A stretch of DNA of 64,000 nucleotides from Paenibacillus paridis (GCF_006345825.1 NZ_VCIX01000092.1:1488001-1552000); one strand, 5' to 3'; counted from the first letter of the stretch, positions 43,601-51,869 are shown. Translations and numbers: made by a program. Notes: a model not told the origin generated them from the letters alone.

Positions 43601-44720
43601 TCTCGATGGGTCAGGAGTAGAGAATGGCTATTATACAATCAAGCTGAACGGTGCAAATGCCGGACAGTTCTATGTGCAAAATAACAAAGGTGTTGCCATG
43701 TTCCAAATGAGCAGTCCGCTAACAACTGCTGAAGTGATCATTGAAAAGTCACTTACAGGATCAAATCAAGCACCACAGGTTACTACAGAGGTGGTAACAC
43801 TAAGCCCGTCGGTAAATCTTCCGATTTTATTGAACGGAATTGTGACAGACGACGGCGCACCGAATGGAGCTACGACTTACCTATGGGAAGTTGTCAGCAC
43901 TCCGTCAGGTGGCCAACTAAGCTTTACCAATAATAAAGCAGCAGTCACAAAAGCTGTAGGTACAATAGCAGGCTCCTATACAGCTAGGCTTACCGCTAAT
44001 GATGGTGCATTGAGCACCTCTAGCTTACTGACCTTTGTGCTCGGTGGTAGTGGTACAGGTAACGTAGACAAGACGGAGCTGACAAACAACTATAACTTCG
44101 CAAATTCATTAGTAGCTGCGAACTTTACCGGTCAAGGACTTACACCGATTGCTGCTGCAAAAACGAGCGCATCCGCTGTGATAGCAAACGCATCGGCTAC
44201 ACAAGCTGAAGTTACTCTAGCGAATGATCAGCTGCTGGCAGATTTGCGATTGCTCACTCCGCTCAATAATAATATGGCGTTTGCAGCGAGTGTCTCAGCC
44301 AGCTACACTTCAACTTGGGAGAGTCTACCTGCGGTTAAAGACGGGTTAAAAACAGCTACAACCAACCCGCATTGGGGTAGCTGGGGCAATGCAAGCGCTT
44401 CGGAATATGTGCAATATAATTGGCCACAGGGAGCAACAATCGGAAGCTCAAATCTGATGTTGTGGAATGATGGACAAGGTATAAAAACGCCTACAAAGAT
44501 AGAATATTCATACATTCCGAAGAATAGCAGTACGAATGCATGGGTAACTGCAGGGACCATTACCACAGGCATCGTAGCTTTAAATACGCCAGTGGGTTCC
44601 TCAAATATATTTAATATTAACCCGTCTTTAGAAGTTAAAGCACTGCGTGTTACAATTACAAAACCAGCAAATGATAGTACTGGTGTTGGCTTATGGGAAT
44701 GGGAAGTTATCAAGGGGTAA
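40668..44720 (+). CDS. very large secreted DUF5695-type protein, probable polysaccharide-active
   Basis: A 1350-residue exported protein. After a signal peptide (cleavage near SVSAAA) comes a region of about 1000 residues that I associate with DUF5695 (NDSLSATIGDLGQIEVL, then HQWMGEMLFSYRTGD), rich in Trp and Asp and containing a helical (alpha/alpha)-barrel-like second half. Then follow a PKD/Ig-like domain (about 1040-1130), a FIVAR-like helical linker (about 1140-1210, KTELTNNYNFANS), and a C-terminal beta-sandwich resembling carbohydrate-binding tails of arabinofuranosidases (WGSWGNASASEYVQYNW). CAGGAGGA precedes ATG 40668. The cre-like site upstream fits a carbohydrate role; the activity itself is unknown. 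Confidence 0.8.
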   Translation: MRAVNKRLIPLITGFALFFGLLPVGINEAPSVSAAANAITNDSLSATIGDLGQIEVLNIKNNPLNKKNAVVNFVLPNSTSPQNDVQHQWMGEMLFSYRTGDTAVFPNDRVGFVEVDTNKTLAAGGSTKYTTINASNQYFTKVASSDGKKVEVNFIGQALTSTAARVMKGFDVKSVFNMDTTDGSLQWEITLKNKSTKYIEFGDIGLPMPWNNKYLSTSDTYDNRVTVHNFAGADSGYSYAIRTSGEGNFMMFSPVPESGARIEYVDYWLGDAGEVRAGSLYSNWVGDSGGWFPGLSVLYIHSKDISKTGRGYFTDASSLVLAPQAEKTYKFKFSAVRAGDNTPQVNAASSNNASTSMEDREKNLRSILYKSGMIDAVALPGFQAAINMPVKLDLHFDNTKIDFQSIEIQNILQNDPYDAAHIPVIKGTNRAAVVNNTRTGRGLPSGNPGYTKSATFVETKIIDGEQHHIYALTFDNIGNNSVRVNYKLKSDPVGVNKFTQLEFNILAELDQTSQAHSQFMVDNTQDKVPTSPTFGIYRDWYLTTGLDTTTSHWGDDWSHDNINFMTMKNYLDPNANEIRSIENYLIDFMWKNYMKYTQSTFTVANYLNASGIYSTSSAPYVRTFSEAMVVSGFFNMYRIQKAYPNIIEYRESPQFYLEKAYGIYYNRVGNGATGFYGEQQIPDLIEALKEEGMLTQHNNLKTKFAQNKATSILNAAYPYGSEFEYDNTGEEGAYAAAKALRTYFPLDSKVAKALESMKADDLKTRAMRGIQPTWYFYSVPAFRAGESWWNFQYTASLAGSIMDDMLRYQADGRTADQTAVAQQRNYAAKISNFNAINMGQISAQSVGSTAWRFNAHKGGTGTKDVYDGGTRVMNNGWQDFSGESEEGLYGSLLRISSDIVIDPVFGLFGYGATVTDANNKYNITPKDGFGKRINLIKEKIYLVSESDKIQNAIIQKDGKAITLQISNLAQKTHASRITLDGSGVENGYYTIKLNGANAGQFYVQNNKGVAMFQMSSPLTTAEVIIEKSLTGSNQAPQVTTEVVTLSPSVNLPILLNGIVTDDGAPNGATTYLWEVVSTPSGGQLSFTNNKAAVTKAVGTIAGSYTARLTANDGALSTSSLLTFVLGGSGTGNVDKTELTNNYNFANSLVAANFTGQGLTPIAAAKTSASAVIANASATQAEVTLANDQLLADLRLLTPLNNNMAFAASVSASYTSTWESLPAVKDGLKTATTNPHWGSWGNASASEYVQYNWPQGATIGSSNLMLWNDGQGIKTPTKIEYSYIPKNSSTNAWVTAGTITTGIVALNTPVGSSNIFNINPSLEVKALRVTITKPANDSTGVGLWEWEVIKG

Positions 44721-44822
44721 CGGTTCGTCCATCCAGTAATTATGCATCTCACTGCAGCAGATGATGCAAGTGGCGTTGAAGAAATGCACCTCGTCAAGTA
44801 GACAGTAGAAATAGTAAGTTAG

Positions 44823-44885
44823 TTAAGCGGCCTTTGTCCTGAATTCCATAGGACTGAGGCCGTTTAGTTTTGCTTTGTGACTGAA
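44823..44885 (-). pseudogene. C-terminal scrap of an IS3-family transposase
   Basis: On the minus strand FSHKAKLNGLSPMEFRTKAA and stop match the end of IS3-type OrfB (the KLNGLSPxEYR signature). GTCAAGTAGACAG at about 44794 resembles the terminal repeat of the IS at 34813. Confidence 0.65.
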
Positions 44886-44944
44886 GAAGACTAGACCATC
44901 AAAACTGTTCATCAGAAAATTTAATAGCCAGGAGGTCGTCATAT

Positions 44945-45058
44945 TTGGCACGCGGCGTCTACGATCAACTCATTAGAGATTTTGTGGCCAGAAAAATTCC
45001 TTATGACCAGATGGAAATTTATATTCATCCCAATTTTTATGGCGCAAGAGCTGCGTGA
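44945..45058 (+). CDS. 37-residue small ORF before a TnpC-like relic
   Basis: TTG 44945 lies 8 bases after CCAGGAGGTC, and the peptide (starting MARGVYDQLI, containing MEIYIHPNFYG) ends in a TGA that overlaps the next start as GTGA. Not recognised; it may be the remnant of a larger gene. Confidence 0.35.
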   Translation: MARGVYDQLIRDFVARKIPYDQMEIYIHPNFYGARAA

Positions 45059-45333
45059 GTTCGTATGAAGAAAAGAAGAAACATTCATTTGAATTAGGGG
45101 TTAAGGCGATTAATCTACTAGTCAAAGAAGGGGCAGCTGTTTTATATCGAACAGTCTTCGACAAAACGAAAGAATTTGACCCTGAAGGAAAAGGTATTCA
45201 TCCCAATACTATACGTAAAAACAAAGAACTTCAAAGCTATTTTCTTCCATACATTACTGCTAAGGCTCCCAAACCTCGCTATGGCTCTCATATTGCCACT
45301 GAAAATGATTTTGATGCATTCAATCAGATTTAA
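45055..45333 (+). CDS. DUF6262/Tn554 TnpC-like protein, short copy
   Basis: A 92-residue protein related to the TnpC-like protein at 54068: both have S-x-ELGVKAI, (I/L)YRTV, DKTK and GIH-NTIRKNKEL. This copy lacks the C-terminal 60 residues of the other and stands without recombinase genes. TnpC helps Tn554 integrase choose orientation and raise integration frequency. It is likely a relic of a second element of that type, or an orphan. Confidence 0.65.
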   Translation: MSSYEEKKKHSFELGVKAINLLVKEGAAVLYRTVFDKTKEFDPEGKGIHPNTIRKNKELQSYFLPYITAKAPKPRYGSHIATENDFDAFNQI

Positions 45334-45453
45334 AGCACGATAGGAATATTGCACGCGTTAGGGCATATGTGACAAACATGTAAGCAGACAGCTTAGTTTT
45401 AATTAAGCTAGCTGAGATGAAAACGAATGATTATCTCATCAAAAAAATAATGG

Positions 45454-45481
45454 TTGACTATTCCAATATATGTTTTATAAT
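45454..45481 (+). promoter_or_regulatory. sigma-A promoter of the phosphotransferase leader
   Basis: TTGACT and TATAAT with a 16-base spacer, about 480 bases before the gene, implying a long leader RNA. Confidence 0.65.
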
Positions 45482-45517
45482 TGTGTCAAATAGTTGAATG
45501 GTGGGATAGGTGCAGTG

Positions 45518-45556
45518 ATGATGATGATGGTGTTTCTGACGGAAATTAAAGGTTAA
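45518..45556 (+). CDS. possible 12-residue leader peptide
   Basis: ATGATGATGATG followed by eight codons and TAA; a purine-rich GGATAGGTG stands just before. It lies between a promoter and a terminator in the leader of a resistance-type gene, the position of an attenuator peptide. Confidence 0.35.
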   Translation: MMMMVFLTEIKG

Positions 45557-45729
45557 TCTAACCTTATATTACATGAGCGTGACTGAGGCACACTACTTAA
45601 CTAGGTAGGGTATGCTTTGATATGTCTACGTTTCTGTACTCCGTTATGAAACAAATCATCATCACTGCTTCCATATGGGATGCTTTAGAACGGCGACAGC
45701 TGGTTCTTCTTAGGCATGTCTACGGAAAG

Positions 45730-45767
45730 AAAGCCGTGAGTGAACGAATTGTTCATTCACGGCTTTT
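45730..45767 (+). terminator. leader terminator/attenuator
   Basis: AAAGCCGTGAGTGAAC pairs with GTTCATTCACGGCTTT, followed by TCTATTT. It stands about 200 bases before the phosphotransferase gene. Confidence 0.75.
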
Positions 45768-45964
45768 CTATTTCCATTTACTATTTTATTTCAATTGAAA
45801 CCTCTTGAATGAAAGGTTTCATTCAAACATTCCAAAAAGCTGCATCTGCTAAAGTATGTCTGTCTAAGCTATAGATTTGGGAAGATGCCTTCCCAGAATG
45901 TAAACACACGTAATAAAAGGAAGTTAAGCGTAGAGAAAACTAAAAGCACTAAGGAGGCAGTAAC

Positions 45965-46903
45965 ATGGGACCTAACAAGCCAGATATATCTATTACAACT
46001 GTTCAAACTGTATTGCAGCAACACTGGGGGTGTCCTGCTCAGGAAGTATCCGCAGTTGGCGAACATGGAAATCTTAGTACCGTCTATTACTTTACAATGA
46101 AAGAGTCTGAGTATGTCATTCTGTTTAATCAAGCCGAGGAGGGAGGTTACCTAAGGGAGCAGTGCATTGCTGACTTACTCTCCACTCAAGGTGTACGCTA
46201 TCCAAAAATGATAGGGCAAGGTACTGTGGGGAGATATCGTTACTGCATTTCAGAGCGTATACCAGGTAATGTGCTGGCTGATTGTTTACCCGAACAGAAG
46301 GTTAATATGCTTTCAGATTTAGTTCAATCAATTACTGTAATGAATCAGGTTCGATTGCCTGAAACAACAACCGGATTCGGGGCAGTGAGGGAGGATGGCA
46401 ACGGAGATTTTTCCTCATGGCTAGACTATATCCAGACATTTTTTGCTGAAGATCAGACAGGAACGTTTTGGGAAAACTGGCATAATCTCTTTCATACCAC
46501 CTGCTTGGAACGAGACGTCTTCAATGAATGCTTCGGCCGGCTGCTAACGTTTAGCAAATACAATGCACCTTACCGCCACTTTGTTCATAACGATTGTCAT
46601 GCTTGGAACATTCTATCAGATGGTAAAAGGATTACGGGCATTATCGATTCCAATCCGTTATACGGTGATTTTCTCATTGATATAGCGACGATTGAAGATG
46701 CTGTTTCAGGGAGAGATGTGGCAGAGGCATTCCGTATTCATGCTGAGCAGATAGGCAAACCGATTCATAACTTTGAAGCGAGGCTTACCGGGGCCAGATA
46801 CTTCATGGGTCTGGATAGCATGCGATTCTATGCCAAAATGGGCTATACGGATGCCTATACCGAATTTCGTGATAGCTTGCTAGCCCTTCCAACGGAGTTT
46901 TAA
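45965..46903 (+). CDS. phosphotransferase family protein (APH fold)
   Basis: A 312-residue kinase-like protein. The catalytic loop HNDCHAWN (about residue 208) and the metal motif GIIDSNPLYGDFLIDIATIE are intact; YRYCISERIPGNVLAD is the hinge region. AGGAGG lies 7 bases before ATG 45965. Downstream is a broken AviRa-like rRNA methyltransferase, and upstream a long leader with a terminator, so the locus looks like an inducible antibiotic resistance unit. Macrolide or aminoglycoside phosphorylation is possible, but substrate is not shown. Confidence 0.82.
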   Translation: MGPNKPDISITTVQTVLQQHWGCPAQEVSAVGEHGNLSTVYYFTMKESEYVILFNQAEEGGYLREQCIADLLSTQGVRYPKMIGQGTVGRYRYCISERIPGNVLADCLPEQKVNMLSDLVQSITVMNQVRLPETTTGFGAVREDGNGDFSSWLDYIQTFFAEDQTGTFWENWHNLFHTTCLERDVFNECFGRLLTFSKYNAPYRHFVHNDCHAWNILSDGKRITGIIDSNPLYGDFLIDIATIEDAVSGRDVAEAFRIHAEQIGKPIHNFEARLTGARYFMGLDSMRFYAKMGYTDAYTEFRDSLLALPTEF

Positions 46904-46905
46904 TA

Positions 46906-47518
46906 GTGGAATACATGTATGAGAAATACGACCAAAATTATGAAGACTTCGCAAGTGGAAGGGTACTGTACAATGCCCATGGATTAACCTCGTAATTGGG
47001 CTAATGCACGGTCATCGAATTAATAATATTTATGCTTCCGATGTTGATCGTGAGGTTCTTCAAGTAGCTGAACGAAACATATCTTTACTAACTCCAATTG
47101 GATTAGCTCAGCGTAAAGAACAGTTGACCCAATTAGCTGCTTTATTTCAGAAAAAATCACACGAAGAGGCTTTAACAAGCTTGGAGAGACTATATGAACA
47201 TTTGGCACAATCAATTTTAGAAGAAACATTTGTGTTTCAAGGCGATATTACCGCAACCGAAAAGAGCAATTCTCATAGTGAAATTAATATAGTTATCACA
47301 GATCTACCTTACGGTAACAAGGTCAACTGGAGAACCGATAGCCCAAACTCAATTTCGGACTTTTTTGATCAGATCTTGAAACGGATAAATCCGGATAATT
47401 CGGTTGTAGCAATTATTGTGAATAAAGGCCAGAAGCTAAAGCACAAAAGGTTTAAAGGCTGCAATATTTCAAGATAGGGAAAAGACAAATCGGAATATTT
47501 GAGCTAATCTCTTTTTAA
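46906..47518 (+). pseudogene. AviRa-like 23S rRNA methyltransferase, internally deleted and frameshifted
   Basis: Starts MEYMYEKYDQNYEDFASGRVLYNAHG, then stops; the next frame resumes at GLMHGHRINNIYASDVDREVL. The missing stretch is that holding SAM motif I. The catalytic ITDLPYG follows, and a second frameshift near 47457 separates KLKHKRFKG from LQYFKIGKRQIGIFELI. Relatives methylate 23S rRNA and confer avilamycin-type resistance. As it stands the product cannot bind SAM. Confidence 0.75.
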
Positions 47519-47654
47519 ACTTGATGATGAGCAGAGCTGAACCTGCAAAAGATTGTGATGTAGTGGCTTGCCGATAATCAGTAGCCTGTTGAAATGCTAA
47601 AAGAAAAGTCTTTATAAAAATTATAAAATTTGGAATTGAAAAGGTGGACTATAT

Positions 47655-48176
47655 ATGGTAAATGAACGCAACTCTCTAATGGTGAAAAAAATACCTCTAT
47701 TTATTGTAACTGGTTCAAGTGGTTCAGGAAAAACCTACGTTATTAATGAGCTTCGAAAAATATTACCTGATTTTGATATCTTTGATATCGATAATCTTCG
47801 CGAAGTGGGTATTTCTGACGAGCAGCAAATACGAGAAGTTTGGCTTAGGGTTGCACGAAATACAGCTGAAAGTGGACGGATGACAATAATATGCGGAACA
47901 GCAATGACATGGGATATTGAAAAATGTGTTGACTATCCCTATTTTAAACATGTGTATTATTTGAATTTACACTGTAATGATGAAACCCGTGAGAAGCGAT
48001 TACGTGAAAGAAATTGGCCAGAAGAAACGATTCAAGACTATAAGGAATTTGCAAAATGGTTGATTGATAATGCAGAAAAAGAATATAGCCCACCAATGCC
48101 TATTGTCGATACTACGATTGCCGACGTAGCTGTTGTAGCAGCTCGAATTAAGGAATGGGTGTTACAATACACATAA
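47655..48176 (+). CDS. P-loop nucleoside/nucleotide kinase-like protein
   Basis: A 173-residue ATP-binding protein. Walker A is GSSGSGKT at about residues 20-27; FDIDNLREVG supplies the strand-2 Asp, and RLRERNWPEETI is a lid-like arginine segment, as in small-molecule kinases of the AAA_33/gluconokinase group. AAAAGGTGG precedes the ATG. It is followed by a terminator and lies alone. The substrate is unknown. Confidence 0.82.
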   Translation: MVNERNSLMVKKIPLFIVTGSSGSGKTYVINELRKILPDFDIFDIDNLREVGISDEQQIREVWLRVARNTAESGRMTIICGTAMTWDIEKCVDYPYFKHVYYLNLHCNDETREKRLRERNWPEETIQDYKEFAKWLIDNAEKEYSPPMPIVDTTIADVAVVAARIKEWVLQYT

Positions 48177-48190
48177 GCTTAATTCATAAA

Positions 48191-48228
48191 AGATGGACAG
48201 CTAACCCGCAGCTGTCCATCTTTATTTT
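48191..48228 (+). terminator. intrinsic terminator
   Basis: AGATGGACAGCT pairs with AGCTGTCCATCT, then TTTATTTT. 48229-48501 holds no gene that I can see. Confidence 0.9.
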
Positions 48229-48501
48229 AACTAATAAGTGTGTTATACAGCATATAAAAACACTAGGGTTTAGAATGTAAGAAGATGGGATTTTCCTGTT
48301 ATGATGGGATGAGTGGATGGACAACCTTAGCTCGATTCATCTTGCAGACCAAAGGACATAAGCTTTCTCGATGCCATACACACATGGAAGCCGGTCATCC
48401 CATTTTTCTAGGTCGTACTTTCGGCTCAAGTTATGACTGCTGACCATTGAGACGAACCTTTCCGAAAGGGGACTAGGTCCGCAGCAGGGCCAAGAATGCG
48501 T

Positions 48502-49539
48502 TTATTGGGCAGCCGACACTGTTTGCTTAAGCAGTTCAGCGAATGCGTCCAATTGCTTCATCGTGGACAGCGGGTCCGTCGTGAAATAGGTGTCCCAATC
48601 CAGCTCGACGACGCGATTGCCGATGGATGCAGGAAGGTTTTTCCAGATGGCGCCTTTCGTTATTTCCGCTGCCCGCTCAGTTCCGCCGTCGTTACCGAGT
48701 ACGGACAGGAAGATGTAGTCCGAGCTGGCGTATTCAGGCAGCAGCTCGAGCGATATTTCCAGCTGCCCGAGATCTGGCTCTATCACTTTCTGCTGTACGA
48801 TTTGCTCTGCCTTAAGTCCGAGGAGATCATAGATGACATAGCCACCCATTGCTTTGTTGCCATAGATGAACTGATTGGCAGGACGGATGTTGAATATTGT
48901 TACGGTCTCGTCTTTGCCAATGATGTCGGAGACTTTTTGTTTGGTTTTCTTGACCTTGGCGTCGAATTGGGTGAGCCAGCTTTCCGCTTCCGACTGTTTG
49001 CCGAGAATATCCCCGAACAGTTCGATTTGCTGAGGCGGATTATATTGAAGCCAAGGGATCCAGAGGGTTGGCGCGATTTTCGACAGTTCCTCATACGTAT
49101 CCTCGACATGGGTAATAATTAGATCGGGATTCAAATCCACGATTTTTTCCAGATTAAGACCGGTCCAAGGATCTCCTACATGTTCAATTCCGGACCATTC
49201 CTGCTCCAGCAGCGGATATTTGGACCATTCGTTGTCCGCGCCGACAGGCTTGACGCCAAGCGCCAGCATGGCTCCAGTATATTGAATAGCGACGATGCGC
49301 TGCGGCTTGACGGGAATGACAGTAACGCCTTTGCCGTGTTTAAATTCCCGTGTTGCGACTTTGTCGCCGTCCGTTTCTTCCACTGTCGGCCCTTCCGTTA
49401 CGACAGTAGTGGCTTCGGGAGAGACAGTTGGAGAGGGTGACGTGTTAGCCGCGGGAGCTTTGTTGCCGGAGCAGGCGGCCAAAACGACAGCTAACAGCAG
49501 CATAATTACGACCGAGCCTATGGATTGTTGCAGTTTCAA
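48502..49539 (-). CDS. iron-siderophore ABC transporter substrate-binding lipoprotein
   Basis: A 345-residue FecB-type receptor. The signal peptide ends in a lipobox LAAC and is followed by a Ser/Pro/Thr linker; lobe 1 starts TREFKHGKGVTVIPVKPQRIV and NLEKIVDLNPDLIIT is the central hinge. The start is TTG 49539, eight bases after AGGAGG; the frame runs 45 bases further without a site. A Fur box overlaps the upstream region. The Btr-like regulator gene lies 118 bases upstream in the same direction. No permease genes are adjacent. Base composition is richer in G+C than the surrounding DNA. Confidence 0.9.
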   Translation of the reverse strand: MKLQQSIGSVVIMLLLAVVLAACSGNKAPAANTSPSPTVSPEATTVVTEGPTVEETDGDKVATREFKHGKGVTVIPVKPQRIVAIQYTGAMLALGVKPVGADNEWSKYPLLEQEWSGIEHVGDPWTGLNLEKIVDLNPDLIITHVEDTYEELSKIAPTLWIPWLQYNPPQQIELFGDILGKQSEAESWLTQFDAKVKKTKQKVSDIIGKDETVTIFNIRPANQFIYGNKAMGGYVIYDLLGLKAEQIVQQKVIEPDLGQLEISLELLPEYASSDYIFLSVLGNDGGTERAAEITKGAIWKNLPASIGNRVVELDWDTYFTTDPLSTMKQLDAFAELLKQTVSAAQ

Positions 49540-49558
49540 TGAAAAAACCTCCTGATAT

Positions 49559-49573
49559 TGATTCTCATTTTCA
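49559..49573. promoter_or_regulatory. Fur box upstream of the iron receptor
   Basis: TGATTCTCATTTTCA matches 12 of 15 positions of the 7-1-7 Fur consensus TGATAATCATTATCA. Confidence 0.7.
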
Positions 49574-49657
49574 ATAAAAATCATACCAAAGAAGAGGTGG
49601 AGGGAACCATGGTATGGCGTAAGATTTTATTTGGACTTTGGTATGCCGCCTAGACGT

Positions 49658-51280
49658 TCAGGAAAACCATTTCATAATATCGGTCATCTGCCACTGGATG
49701 GAGAGCGGATCGTAGCCATGCCACCGCCGCATATCGGCACGATGGACCCGGCCGCCACGAGCAAGATAAGATTGCCAAAGCTCGCTGTCCAGCAAGTCCT
49801 CGGCTCTGGCCTGCGCAGCAGGAGACGGCGGGACGATAATAAACATATGATCGGCTTCGTACCGGGGGAGAATATCACCGAGATTGATTGGCACGGATGC
49901 CTGATTCGTGATAGCCGCGCGAACCTCGGGAGGCGGAGCTAACTTCAGTTCGTCGTAGACGACCTGGCTGCCCATCCCCCTGTTCAAGTAAAGGAAGGCG
50001 GCTTCGTCCCGGATATTCACAATTGTGGCGGTCTGCCGTGCAAGATCGGAGGCTGTTATCTGCCGCCGTAAAGCGGAGATTTGATCTTGAAAACGGGCTA
50101 GCCACTCCCGCTCGCGCTCGGTGCGTCGGCATACCTGAGCAAGCATGCGGAAGTGTCCTTTCCAGTCGCTGATATACCATGGCACAACTAGGGTAGGTGC
50201 CAGCTGCCGGCAATCGCGCAGCCTAGCATTTTCCAAATTGTCGATGCCGATGATCAGCTCGGGACGCAGCTCGGCCAATTCGGGCTGCGTATAATCAATG
50301 GTCCAATCACGGCATTCGCAGCCCGCAGCCTGCAGCATAGTCTCGTATTCGCCGAAGCCCCACGGATACGACGCTGTAGCGGCGGGCACAACGCCAAGCG
50401 CCAATAGGTGCATGGTCAAATGAGGATTAAGCGAAACAATCCGTTTGGGGGATTGGACGTATTGGGTAGGCGATACCCCAACCTCATGCTTGAAACGACG
50501 GCTGACGTAATATTCATCCTTGTAGCCGACTTCCCGTGCGACATCGCCGAGACGCGTACCGGCGAACAGCAGCCTTTCCTTGATATGCCGGATGCGAAGC
50601 GCGGTTACGTAGTCCGTCAGACTGCAGCCGCTGATCGACTTGAACAGGGCGGAGAAATATTCGGGACTAAAGCCAGCCATCTGTGCGAGGACGTCGCGCT
50701 TCAGCTCCTCGTGATAATGAAGATCGATATGCCTTATGACGCGGCGAATCGCTTCTTCGTTGCCTAATGTCTCCTTGACCGGATAGATGTTGGCTCGAGC
50801 GAGCTCATGCATCCATTCGTGGAAGAGACGGTCCCCGTAGGCGGTGTCGGGCGGATCAACGCTAGTGCCGGTATGGAGCAGTTCCGCCGCGAGATGGAGC
50901 AGGCGCTCCGGAAGTCCAACCGACAACTCTCCCCAGGGGGCGAAGCCGCTTCGTTCGCGTAGGAATCGTACTGTGTCGGCGCTGCGCTCTTGAAGGACCA
51001 GCCTTTCGAAGCAGATGACAATCGCCGTTATTTCGTTAAAATAAGGCTCCACCGACAGCGGCATACCGGGAAGGGCATAGTAACAGCGCCCGGCTGATAC
51101 GGGGGAGGTGCGCCCGTTCAGGGTAAGAGTACCCATGCCGTTCTCCACGATCAGGACGGTATGATAATGCTCGTGATCGAGCAACAGTCGGTCTCGAAAG
51201 CAATGACGCTCGGCGGAATAAAACGCATTTCTGGTAGGGGCGGATAGCCGGGGCAGTTCCGCGGGAAGTCCATGATCCAT
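49658..51280 (-). CDS. Btr-like AraC-family regulator with a substrate-binding-protein domain
   Basis: A 540-residue regulator in three parts: N-terminal cupin-like region (about 1-155), two AraC helix-turn-helix units (about 170-268; MAGFSPEYFSALFKSISG and VAREVGYKDEYYVSRRFKHEVGVSP), and a C-terminal FecB-like ferri-siderophore-binding domain (about 275-540, starting KRIVSLNPHLTMHLLALGV). This is the layout of Bacillus Btr, which senses bacillibactin and activates its uptake genes. AGAGG precedes ATG 51280. Its probable target is the receptor gene immediately downstream. Confidence 0.92.
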   Translation of the reverse strand: MDHGLPAELPRLSAPTRNAFYSAERHCFRDRLLLDHEHYHTVLIVENGMGTLTLNGRTSPVSAGRCYYALPGMPLSVEPYFNEITAIVICFERLVLQERSADTVRFLRERSGFAPWGELSVGLPERLLHLAAELLHTGTSVDPPDTAYGDRLFHEWMHELARANIYPVKETLGNEEAIRRVIRHIDLHYHEELKRDVLAQMAGFSPEYFSALFKSISGCSLTDYVTALRIRHIKERLLFAGTRLGDVAREVGYKDEYYVSRRFKHEVGVSPTQYVQSPKRIVSLNPHLTMHLLALGVVPAATASYPWGFGEYETMLQAAGCECRDWTIDYTQPELAELRPELIIGIDNLENARLRDCRQLAPTLVVPWYISDWKGHFRMLAQVCRRTEREREWLARFQDQISALRRQITASDLARQTATIVNIRDEAAFLYLNRGMGSQVVYDELKLAPPPEVRAAITNQASVPINLGDILPRYEADHMFIIVPPSPAAQARAEDLLDSELWQSYLARGGRVHRADMRRWHGYDPLSIQWQMTDIMKWFS

Positions 51281-51726
51281 CGGGTCAACCTCTTTCTTTT
51301 TAATACCAACAGTATATCACAACGGAAGGGAGCGGTTGGGAGTTCGCAAGCCACGCGTTCCCGTATCAAGTGAAGACTAAGCAGCGGTACATCAACAATG
51401 AGTCTGTCTTGTTTCTTACATTCTAGGGAATTTATAGTGTTATTGAAAAAATGGTATGCCTATCAAAAACGAACCGACCTAAATTTGGGATACTCATACT
51501 TATTTTAGTAAAGTGGGTTACTAATTTTTTCGTCTTATGAATTACACAATGATAGCTTTCGTTTATGGAGGCTGGTGATCGATGTGCTATTGGAGAAGAG
51601 ATCATGTAACTGACTGCACGGGGTTAAATGATAGCACTGTGGGCTTCGAAATAGCGGTCACGGACGTAATTGTTGCGACGTATTCGAATCCAATTCTATG
51701 GTGTATAAAGGGATTATGTTAAGTTA

Positions 51727-51746
51727 TAGACATATGTATAAAATAC
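51727..51746. repeat. left 20-bp direct repeat of the Tn554-like element
   Basis: TAGACATATGTATAAAATAC, identical to 56281-56300. The interval 51281-51726 contains no gene that I can support. Confidence 0.85.
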
Positions 51747-51825
51747 TATATAATATTAATTTATAAGTTTTGTAGACGAGTCTATGTTTCTACTGTATTT
51801 TCATATAGTGTTACACATCATATGT

Positions 51826-51863
51826 GGACATCCGTTTCATTGAAACGGAAATGTCCTTTTTTT
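51826..51863 (+). terminator. intrinsic terminator in front of the recombinase genes
   Basis: GGACAT-CGTTTC pairs with GAAACG-ATGTCC, followed by seven T residues. It would stop transcription entering from outside. Confidence 0.85.
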
Positions 51864-51869
51864 GTGTAA

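Noticed and set aside
48448..48470. CCTTTCCGAAAGG palindrome
   Set aside because: The arms leave a one-base loop, so it is not a hairpin, and no regulator or gene context supports an operator.
48496..49122. 208-codon plus-strand open frame
   Set aside because: Antisense to the iron receptor lipoprotein, whose signal peptide, lipobox and Fur box are plain.
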